In this document: in pieces, positions 48,401 through 60,400 of the stretch
How the letters are laid out: the number at the start of each line of letters is the position of its first letter
How positions within the stretch are numbered: the stretch's first letter is position 1
Origin: Oreocharis arfaki
Taxonomy: Eukaryota > Chordata > Aves > Passeriformes > Paramythiidae
Length of the DNA: 64,000 bases
Reading direction: 5' to 3'
Assembly (NCBI GenBank): GCA_013398015.1
Contig: VZRR01007849.1
Coordinates: 1,193,171 to 1,257,170, forward strand
Program-made: the position numbers and the translations under genes
Notes under the pieces: generated by a model
What the model saw: only the letters and a program-made list of their open reading frames with translations
What the model was told of the DNA's origin: nothing
Database searches by the model: none

Positions 48401-51400
48401 CCAAATGAAATAGTGCTAGATGCAGTGGATGTAGCTGCAAGGCTGCCTTTGCTGTCAGGTTCACTGCTTGCTCCATCTTTTGAAAACTGAAAGCCCAAGT
48501 TCATGGTCCCAGAAATGGGTCTAACAGGCTCCCCGGTATCCTGATTTGCTGTTCCTTTTGCAGTCCCACTGCTCTGAGCCACAGATGTGTCAGCATTTGA
48601 TCCCAAGGATTTTAAAATATTCTGTGCCTCCTCAAACTTTTTTTTGAAAAGCATTGCTTCTTCAGGTGTTTTAAATCTAATTGCAAGCTGTTCCGGTTTT
48701 GGCAATTCATCTGCATAGTCTAAAGCATGCCATACAAATGACTTATCTGATGCAGCATTTGGAGTTAATTTCATATCAGTATTTATATAGTGATTTGCAC
48801 AGATTTTCAGCACTTGGTCCCGTCTCATTAAGAGGCGAAATTTGCCAGATACTTTATGTTTCAGTATTTTCACATTTCCAATACCCCTTTCTTTCCATTC
48901 TTTAGATTCGGCATCAAAACGAAAGAGCTTGGCTCTGTTGCAGAAGAATTCTTCTTCATCTTCCTCACCTGTCTTTACTTCAATCTTATCAGGAAGTGGC
49001 ACCACAGGATCAAAATGAGGACCATCATCATCCTCATCTCCACCATGGGTGCTTCCTCCCTCTGTTTCATGACTTCTATTGGCCATATCTGAATTTGAAG
49101 CCATAAATACAGGCTTATTTGGTTCTTGAACACTAAATGTATCATTCTTCTCAAAACCCAGGTTTTTGTGTGCATTTTGTCCCATGTTTTCACGAAGAGA
49201 GATGCCTGGAATATGTTTACTGCTAAAATTGAAGATATTTCTTGAACTATTTGTGGGATCGTTAACCGGCTTTTGTTCAATGTATCTATCGTCCTGTACA
49301 GGTTTATCAGATGTCAGAAGATCCAAGAGGCTTTCTCTACTATTAAAAGGTGCATTAAGGGGCTGTGGTGCAACTTGAGGGGGAGAAGAAAAAGTGAAGT
49401 CTCCATCATTAGACTTGAAGTTAGGTTTAAATTTAAAAGTTGTCGGCTGACTTGGCTGTGCTGGTGTTGGCAGAGGTGTTTTTGATGCTTCTGCTGTTCC
49501 CGGCTGCCCAAATTTAGGCATTGCTTTTGGTTCTGTAGGCTTTAAAGTGGGGGGTGTGACTGAACGGTTTGTGAAATACCCTGGTTTAGGCAGTGTTGGA
49601 TTGGTGCTCGCCTGTGGGACACTGTAGTTGTAATAGTCATCACCCGTACGAGGAGAAATGAGGGTAGTACCAGGAGAATCAAAACGCAGAGGTGGGCCAT
49701 ACATTTCTTGGGAAAACATACAACCAGAAGTGTTTTGCAGAGGTGGTGTATGCATTGGTGGTGGTTGATAGGAATATATATGTGGCTGAGGTGTAAGTCG
49801 GTTCATGCCATAGACAGGCGGCTAAAGAAAAAGCAGAAAACAAGTGCTCTGCTTATTAAGGTCACAAAGAAGAAAATGGAGCCCATGTTACACGTTACTG
49901 TGCTGGAGCCCATGTAACATGTACTCTTAAACAAAAGACATGCTTTCAAGTTTAAACCTAAACTAGTTTTACCTTCGTTTAAACTGATTAGTTTAAAACC
50001 TGAACGGCATTTGAGAACAAGCACTGAAAAAGGGGCACAATATGAGTGGGTTTCTTTTTCACGAAAAAAAGCTTTGCAAGCCCCATTTTCTTCTGCCGCA
50101 CAATTAAGGGGGGGAGTAGTAAAGTGCTATCATACATATGCTATAGGAGAAATGTACACACATATAACATTTTTCTGGCTTTTCCTCAGGAACTCCATAT
50201 TCCAAAAGTTTAGCAGGGAGACAAATTATCATTTTATCCCTAATAGTCTAAGTTCACCAAATTCTACATAAGGAACTGCAATTACATCCAGCTATGTACA
50301 GAATCAAAACCAGCCAGTCATTTTCAGGAGATCTTTGGAAGCAACTCAAGGAAATAAATTTATTCCCACCTTTGTTGGTGTTACATTGGTTGCAGCAGTT
50401 CCCAGAAGATACTGAGAGTTATAGGCAGGTGACTGGCTGTAGAACACAGATGGGCCAGTGGTAGCAACTAAAAAGGAACACCAGGAAAACAGTTAACACT
50501 TATCTTTCTTTGTTGTTTTCTACAGACTCCTTCCAGCAATCACTTTTTAACTGTGAATTAATAATGCATTTTAGCATTATTTTCAAACATCTTATTTGAT
50601 TTAGCTAAGCATTTAGATAAAAATTCCATAGCAACTTGCCTGTTAATGGGGCTTCATGAAGATTTTGTGCTCTCTGATAACTGTCTGGCATTGTATCTGT
50701 TCCATAGCTTTCAGCAGGCCACCGATGAGATGCATTTGTGTTGGAATTATTAAGTTTCATTTCTTGCATTTCATTCTGTCGAGACAGGGTGCCAAGCAAG
50801 AGTGTAAGTATCCATTGCACAAGTATTTGTTGAAGGAAATATTAGGCATGATCCCAACCCTTCTGCTATTCAAAAGCATGCTCAATCCAGGGCATGAGGC
50901 TAATTTTAAAAAAAAAAAAACAAACCAAGAAGTACCTGCCGGATCATACAAGGCATGCCCATGCAGTACAAAGTACTCTCCTTATGTTCTAATGCCAGAA
51001 CAAGCCAGTAAAAAAGTCAGAACCAAGTGGATGAGTACCAAGAAGAATTCTTTCTGTACAGAAAGAGTTCCTTAGATGGGTTGCCTCAGCACTCCTGTCC
51101 AAGTCTCAAAGAGGAGTTTTTAAGCAGAAAGACTTACTCTACCACTCATTTTAGGCAGCCATTTACAGAAAATAATTCTAGGAACTGTAAGTTAGCCCAT
51201 GCTCTTATCACTAGATCCTTACCATAACTAGAAGGCGAACAGTTCTTTACTGAATATGGTGACAGAATTTTTACCTTTAAAGCTTCCACTTGCTGACAAA
51301 TCATTTGAAGTATAGATTTATGGTCTTCTGCCCACTGAGGGGGAGTTTTCGGAGAAAACTAGGAAAAGAAAAGTTAATTGATTCATTTGAATTTTTTTTA

Positions 51401-54400
51401 CAAGGTAACAATTCCCTGAAATAGAAACTGGCTAACATACCTTGTAGGTCTTAGTTGGCGAAAGAGAGAACGTGGTTGGTGACGGAGTGGAATGTTTCAT
51501 TGCTGAATCTACCGTTCGTGACAGACCATTTCTGAAGGCAACACTTCCCTCTTCACCATTCTCACCAAGTTCCTGGATCACTGTATCTAACACTTCCCTC
51601 ACAGTTTCAATGGACACTGGCAACTAGAAAATTATTTCAAACATGAGTCATGACATCCAGAACTCTGGCTGAGCAATTCACAAGTCTTCCACTACATAAA
51701 TACTGAGGTTTTTTTCAGCAAAGTTCTAAACCTATTAAGATTCGCATAAGAAAACAATTCATACAAACAATTGTAGTTTTTCAATCTATCAAACGAAAAG
51801 ACAGTGGCAAAAGCTATTTGTTTACATTAAAGCTTTCATTCACAGGGTAACCAGGATACCACAATCTGGTAGGTTACAGAAGTTACCCAGAATTTAACTT
51901 GCCTTAATACAAAGCCTGGTCTAAAAAAGCTAACCTGAATGCAAAGGATTTCATGTTTCAAACAGTAACCTAAGCTATTGTGTGCCTCGGAACAAGTTTT
52001 TAAAACAAGAACTACTTACTTTCTCAGTTAATGACATATCTGAGGAGCTTTCTGCAATAATTTTCATCAGATAATACTTCGCTTTAAGAAGGTAAGTTTT
52101 GCGCTCCTCATGGTCTTCTGGCAGCATGACATCATTTTCAATCTCTTCTGCTTTTCTTTGGAAAATCTAAAGAACAAGATGAAGAGTGAATACTATCAGT
52201 CAGAAGGAAACTGAATAAAGAGAAGCATTTCTGGGTAAAGCAACTTACCAACTTACAAACTTACCACGGCAAGATTCCAGTATGAAACCACATTCTCAAT
52301 AGCTTCAAATGCTAGTAAAGCATCATCAGTTTTGCCATCAACTGCATCCAACATAGCAAATGCTATCTGTGCCTCTTCTTCATACGCTGCAACCTGAAAG
52401 GCCTATAAATAAAGTGAAAGAAAACTTGTACTTAACAACAGAATGACATCACCTTTTTTCCTATAACACAGGGAGAACTCTTTTTCAAAAAGTTGGTACT
52501 GAGGGTGTTCATCACCTTCAAAGCATAAACACCATTTTAAAGGCAAGACAAAAAGGGAGCATTTTCTCCCTCTATAAAACACTTTTAGCAAATCTCATCT
52601 TTAAGAGTTCCATAGTAATAGCTATATAGAATAGTACAATGTAGACAAAAATCCCACAACTATGTACATTTCTGACATAGGCCCTCTCTTCAGCCATGGC
52701 TCAATCAATCTGTACCTGAATATCTACACTATGGAAGTGTTTGAAGAGAGGATCAGTAGGTTCAGAAATACTCCTCTTCTTTTTGATAGTTTCCAGCATA
52801 GGCAGAACTTTCTTCCAGTAGTAGACACTTCGTCCAATATATTCCTTCTGGTCATAGAAGGAGTTAAGGTTAATTCCCTGGTGAAGAAAATGGAATAGAT
52901 GCATAGGTTATTTCAGCAAATTCAAGTCAAAATGCTATTCCTACATAACCTTTTCCTATTTTCTTGGAGAGTCCCAAAGTCCTTCTCTGACACGAAGCAG
53001 AGTAGCTATGTAAAGTAGCACACATGCAGAAAATAACACCACAGTTTAAGCAAGAGTACTTTATAGAGTGACTAGAGCAACAAATTAGCCTGATAATCAG
53101 CTGTTCTTAATAATACACATCCATCCGATCCCCCATCCCCTGAGTCTGTTCACAATCTAGAAAATAGAGAAAAACACTTTGGCTTCCATATATTTAAAAA
53201 TAATCTCAGCTTACTGTTTTCTGCAAGCTTTTTGCCCAGTGTATGATTAAGGTAGGTTGAAGGCCATGCTTCTCCAGTGTTCGCAGAGTACTTATGCCAT
53301 GCTGTACAACAAGCCTCAGCTTTGCTGCTGTTCCTGGTCTGAATAACAGAAGAAACATTCCTTGATTAATATTTTCTGGTTTTCATCTGTTCACATACCA
53401 TCTATTTGATGAATACAACTTGCAACTTAAGTCCTAACTTGCCTCTAGGTTAGAAATGCATTATTAGAAATGAAAATTCTGTTTTTCAGAAATCTTTCAA
53501 GCGTATTAAGTCCCTACTATACTACAACAAAGCTTCAATGTGCAAAATATGTCCAAAAAAAAATATTTTACAAGAATCTATTGGGATCAATCCAAGCTGC
53601 TGTAGCAGATGCTCCCTAAAGACTTGATCAAATATTTTCAAACTGAAAAAGCCTTACACTGATTTTCTCTGAAGAAGAGTACGAACAGCATCCCACCAGG
53701 ATCTCTGCCTTTCAGTATAGAGTTGTTTGCATATTGGCAATGGTAAGAATTGAGGCCGATGTGCACTGTAGTGAGAATTAAACTTCTCTTGCAGTTGTAA
53801 GTTGCTAGTGAATACCACCCCAAGTAGGAATACCTGTTTTTAAAAAATAAAGTTATTAATTACCAAAAATCTTATTTTGTATGGCACATTAAATAACTTG
53901 AAAGCTCACTTACTTCAAGGTCTAACAGGCAAATAGATTCAGGAGCATCTGTCTCAAGTCTTGATGTTTCTTGGGGCAAGTGAAAAAGCTGTTTTAGCCA
54001 TTTGCGCATAGGAGGTAAAACTGACATAGAATTCCACTGCAAGCCAAGCCACACGAGGTGCTGGAGACTGCCATTGTGCAATCGAACGGCACCTACGCAA
54101 GAAACAAGGTTGGATGCAAATGTCAGCTTCCTGCAAGTCCTCAACACTACTATCTGATCAAAGCTGGGTTTCACATTTCTCTCTGTCAGAGCAGCCAAAG
54201 ATACTTTACAGACCAATGAGCATCAAGATTCCAGTTTTCACTTATGAAGGGTTAAAAACCTCAGAACAGCCAAACATACCAAGTTCATCTAAGTGCTCAA
54301 AGCCATCAACCTCTTAAGCTTCTGAGGGAATGACTCTCCTCATTTCCATTCTCACCTCATTCAGTCTAATAGATAACTTATTTTTGCAAAATTTTATTCT

Positions 54401-57400
54401 CCAAAAATTCCTTAAGGAATTATTGAAGAAGAACTTCTTTACATTGCAATAAAGTATAAGTCTTTCTTATGACATTAAGGCAACTTTGGACAGCTATTCC
54501 AGGGATCTGTCTTTTGTTGCAGTACAAATATTTGTGTACCAGTACCTCTTCCACAAGTATTTGCAGAAGAGGTTCTGGTACACAAAGCTGTGTTGAGTTT
54601 CAGAAAGTAACATCTCTTACCAATATCGTATTTATGAAGTTCCACTTGCACTGGTGCTTGTGTACTGACATTTCCAATATCATCTGTGCCAATAAAAGAC
54701 CTCTCCCTAGAAGCTCCACTCTCAAACAGGCTATCAAACAGTGCAAACGAACCACTCTTGTTTGCAAATGATTCTACAATTTCTTTAAAGAAGTCTTGCT
54801 TGCCATGACTTAAGTTCAGCAGCATATGACCTAGAAAACAAAAATATTACTACACATAAATAAAGCAGCGAACACGAGGATAGCAGTATTTGCTATGCTG
54901 GACTGCTCTTTGCTACTGAAGGCTGGATGGGAATCAGGATTTCCCCTTATGAAACCTACAGCCTGTTCAGGTATGTTCTCCTTGTAATTAGGTCAGTGCT
55001 TCAGCATATAGGCTTTCCAAGCTTTTAGTGACAACAATCCCAAGGCATTTGTAAACCCAGTTCTTTAGGAAAACGTGACTATTCTAAGGGCATTGCAAGT
55101 GACCTTAAAATGAATAGCTGTAATACAAGCAGCTGTATTAATGAAATCCATTCTGAAGTAAATGAACCTGAAGTCTACCGGGTTCATCCGTTTTCATCTA
55201 GGCCCTCTAAGAATTTTGTAGACTGAAACACTGTCTATACTTGGCAGCAAAAAGAACAAAGCTGATGAACAAGCGAAAGGATGAAAAGATCAGGGAAATG
55301 AACTAATTTTTTCTTTTCCTCTTGGGGCTAACAATACTTGCAAAATAGCAATGGCAAGCAGAAGCTACTTCCAGTACATTTAACAGACAAAAATTAAATT
55401 CTACCTTAGCATGCTAGAAAGTCAAAAAGGAGGAAAAAACCCAACTACTACTGAAACAAAGAGAACACACTCTACCACCACGTTCAAGGGAAGAAAAATA
55501 ACTTTAGGTGTCAGAACCAAACTACTGTTTTGTTTTACACATGTAGTCAGAATCTATAAAATTTTACTACGTATTGGAGTGATAATGTTACAAAATATGC
55601 AAATGTGTTCTTTACCAAATCTTAGCCTTTACAGTAAATCTGCAGCACTAAAATGGAACTATGCAGCTATTTTTTTATTACCAGACTGGCTTTTTCGATC
55701 ACAGGCCAACATTTCTAGTATATCTTGTCCGGTTTGATCCCCCTTTATGAGTTTTGACTTTGGTTTAGGAACCTGGTGAAGTAAGGAGAAAATTGTTATA
55801 GGTTTTCACAGTAAGAGCAGAACATTTAAATGAATCTTAGAAATTGGGAAAGAAGCTTTTTTAAAATTAGGAAGCTATAGGAAAACAGGCATTATTCATT
55901 CTGAAGGTACATATATTGAGTTGTGGTTCTGTGTGGGATGGGTGAAGAGAGCAGAGAACCCACCTAAAGCCCTGAGATGTGCAATTATAGCTATTAAAAG
56001 TAACATTAAGTGTACACAAGAGCAAGTAACACCTGCAATGCAAGCAATGGTAAAAAAGGATAGTCAAGGCAAAGAATTTATGATGCAAAGAACTCTTATT
56101 TTTTAAATTCTGTTGTCTATCCAACAAGTATATGGGAACTATTCAATTCCTCTTCTTCCCTCCCTACAGGAATAACACTCAACATGTATGTCTGTTCTAT
56201 CATGAAAAAGGAAATACAACGCAGGAAATAAATATACTAATTCTTAAGAATCAAGTTACCCTAGCAAGTGGAACAGCTTTTATATAGGGTATACTTTTAC
56301 CCTATTACTTTCATTTGAAACTTTTAAACAATTGTGAAAGAGGAGAGTTTGGCAAGTGAGAACAGAGTTCTCCTTTAGATACAGAAACACTAGGTCGTCT
56401 CAGGAATACAGGAAATCAACACATGCACAGCAAGAACATCTCAAGAAAAGCATCAGCTAAAGTCTTAGACTGAAAAATCATTTACCTGGAAACTCAGGAG
56501 ATAACACAATGCTGCTAGTTCACACATAGCTCTCCACTGTGCCTCATTGTCTTGGGCCATTTTCAGCAGCAAAGCTCCAGCATGCATGTACAGCTGTCCC
56601 TTCATTTCCACATAGGTACGAGACAACTCATCAGCTGCACTCGCATATGGTTTCACTGACTGAAGCACACGATCAAAACTAAAATGCAGAGAAGACTCAA
56701 TCTAAACAGAGTCCTGGTAAAACCTACAGCAAGGTTTTGGTTTAACTAAATTGGTTAGTCCTATTTAACTGAATTAAGTAACTTTGAGTCAATGGTAAGT
56801 ACTGTTCCTATTGCTTAAACCCAAGTTACTGGAAAGTACAATCACCTCAAACTCCCAAAGCTCTAAAGTTTATTGAAGTAAATATTACCTAGATACTTAC
56901 AGTCTTTTTCATCACATTTTTGCACAGCTACTTTCAAAACTATTGTCCTGAACCACGTGGATAAACTCGTTCACTACTGCAGATTTAGAGACATACAAGA
57001 GGTATTAATCACTCTGCCCTTTCTTTTCATTCATTTATCAGAAAGGTCCAAAATATTGTTTAATGGGCTCTTCAGAAACAGAAGGTACTATAGAAATTCT
57101 AGTTGCTGTAGATTATTATACAAACCCCACTCAGGAGAGGCTTTCCAGAAAACAGTTAAAACAATTTTTCAGTTACTGGACAAGACTATAATGGCTGTTA
57201 GCATTGCCATGATCTGGAAATACTTCAGATGTAAACACCTCGAAAAGCTCTAATAAATCAGAAGCAGAAAACCCAAGATGGTCAATGTTAGAGGAGAAAC
57301 ATAAAAAAAAAACTTGGTATTAAATATTCCTCATCCATTCTGTACTGCTTCAAATACTCATGTAACATTAACAGACTCAAGAAAATTTTTACAAAACAAT

Positions 57401-60400
57401 ACAGCAATATAACAGCCATTGTACTACTGAGGAACAAAGATAAGTTAGTAAACCCAGTAACAAAGGCAAGGTAACGGCAAGAAAGAAACAAATTATTGAC
57501 TACAAATATTTTGTACTACTCTAGATGCAGCACAGATGGTAAGCCTTTACGTCAGCTGTAACACCACCAGTTTTCTCTAAAGGAGGCTATTCTTACTTCC
57601 ACTGGTTTCCTCCCTCCCAACCATACTATATACATAAAGTTCCTAATTACTCTAGTGTGTTGTGTTATTTAATAATAGAATGACTAGGACAAAGTTAATA
57701 CACAAGAGGTAGTTTTGGCATTTCGGTTTGACTTTTTTTGTTGCTTTGTTTGGATTGGAGTTTTTTAGGTGGGTGTTTGCTTCGAATTGTCTGGGAAATC
57801 TGGGTTAGTCAACTGCTGAAGTACAGAACGTTTTCTAAGTGAGAAAGAGAAGGTACAAGGTTTCTAAGAGAAAGAAGGTACAAAGACCCAGTATTTTCCA
57901 TGGCTGTGTGCTGACCATTCAAACATCTGTCAAAAGACAGCTTGGGGTCTACACCCAGTAAGAACCATTCCTGGTGGCCAGTACAGAGAATCTTCTCTCT
58001 CACCCAAAACCAAGATAAGCTGTGAAAAAGAAGCCTGGCAGATGTTATGTGACCCCAAGCAATTCTTAGAGGTTTTTTCTTACTACAGAAAAGTTTAAAC
58101 AGTACCTTTCAAGCGCCTCTCTGCATTCCTGAACATCTCTAGAAGAAAGTGTCAGTTTGACAAAGCTGGAATAGGCCAGCAGATGATCTTTCTTGATAGT
58201 TCTCCAGTTATTTTTATCAGACTCCAAGTCTTGTAAAGATTCCAGATATTCCTAAAGAAGAAAGTTCATCACAGGATAAGGAACAGTCATCCTTCCATGA
58301 AGGCAAGGGCAGTACTTCTCCAAAACACATTAGTAGCATTTATTGCATAATCCAGTTTCACAGGGGAGACCTTAACATAATCTTCAGCAGCAAAGTTCCA
58401 GGGAACTATTTGCTTGAGCAATTTTATCCCTAATGGAAGGGCTGTGTCTAACTCAGCTTTTGAAGTTAGAAACTCAATAGCTCTATAAAGCTTAATTTTA
58501 GGGAGAAAATTCAAATTAAAAAAAAAAAAACCACAAGAAGTATTTTTGTAATTCCACTGGTTTCAGTAGACTTGCATTTGAAGGAGTTAAATCCCTTGAG
58601 AATAGCTGTCAGAGTAATGACATTAAGAGAAATAGACCAGGTAAAAAGATACGGAAGATTATCACAGGATCAAAATATGATTAAACACCTCAAAGGTCTC
58701 TACAACACAGGAACACCATTCCAAGCTTGACTGCAAAGGTATTCTCTTCTCTGCCTCCTGACAATGGAGCACAGCATCTTTTAATCTGTTATTTGAACGG
58801 TAGAGCGCAACTAGTCTGATGTTTATGTAGACATCATCTGGTCTTTGATAAAGTTCTGCTTGAATCAAGTCAAAAAGCTGATTCCACCCATCTTCACCTT
58901 TACAATCCAGTAACTGCTCCTGTTGAAACATGAAGGCAGCATGTTAATATTTTATTTCCCACATCAGTCTTTTGAGCAACTACAGTACCAGACAATATTC
59001 TTTCCTCCACTACATAGACTACATCACTCAAGCTACAATATTCTTAATAGCTTTCACGTATTACATGAAGTTTGATGAAAAGCTCAAATATTTTAAAATG
59101 TAGGTAACTATCATCACAGAAGAAAATCCTCAGACGAATTTGCCTCTTACCAAGAGTAAGAAACGCTTCTCAAATCATTTGGTTCAATGACAGCCCACCA
59201 TTGCCAGAGACTACACCTTGCTTAAAAAACCCCAGGCACCTTGAGACTTCAGTGTGGCTGCTGCCCAGCTACACAAAATTAATATACCTGTGCAAAAGTG
59301 ACACTGCATGGCTGAAAGTATCTACATGGTATTTGAGAATTACAGCATTTCTCACATTCTGCAGAAATGATCATAATACAGATTTAAAAACAAAAAAGCA
59401 GTGTAAACCAAGTCTGAGTTCACAGATCAGCTACCTTCCTGCCAGTGACACAACAGAAAGAACAAGTGACACCTATCTAGCTGTTAACTTCTTGACTGTG
59501 ATAAATAACAATTTCTTCGCATTTTGGAAGAGGATGAAACTTGAAATATTAGAAAGGCTATGAAAGCAGGCAGCTGCAGCTTCCTTTAAAGCCAGACAAA
59601 AATGTCAGACTACAAAGAGTGCAACACCTAATAGTTTTAAAGATTCTAAAATAATTTAGTCAGGAAGAGTTTTGCTTGAGGTGACATGCAAAAGGCACTC
59701 CAGATAGATGGTGAAAGTTTGTTCAAGCCATTGAACAGAGGTAAATTTGAACTTACCTTCAACCTATAAATAGCAGGGCTCCCAGGAAAGAGCTTAGCAG
59801 CTCTGTCAACCCAATATTTTGCTCTTCCATCAGTAATGTCATTATTGCATAGTAACTCTGCAATCTTCAATACAAGGTCTTTCTGTGTTGGGTTCAACTC
59901 CACAGAACGCTATTTTTCCCCATGCAGACACAGTAGTGGAAAAAAAAAAGGCAACTTTAACTTATGATGCATGTGGAAAAGGTAAGAGTTACACCCCCAC
60001 AAACATACCCAGCTATTCAAATTAGTTAAATCTATAAACACAGAATACATAAGAAAAGCCTTTCTACATGCCACCACTATTTTACAGCACCCAAATAGAA
60101 CTGCTGAAATTCAGAGAAGCATAAGAAAAATAACACAAAAATCATCTCCTCTGCATCTACCACTAGCTACTGCTATACACAGACAGCAGGACTATAAAGA
60201 CCCCTAGTCTAGCCAGGTGTAAAAGCTTTTTAAAAAACGAAAACACACACTTTAGTAAGTGTGATAGGACTTCATAGAGTTGTATTGGCCAGACTTCTGA
60301 GCGCATCTTTCTCTCCAAAACCAAAACAAAGGTAATCCAACTGAAAATTTGACATTAATATGCTTGCCTAATGAAAATTAGATTTGTCCCTCCCTTCTGC

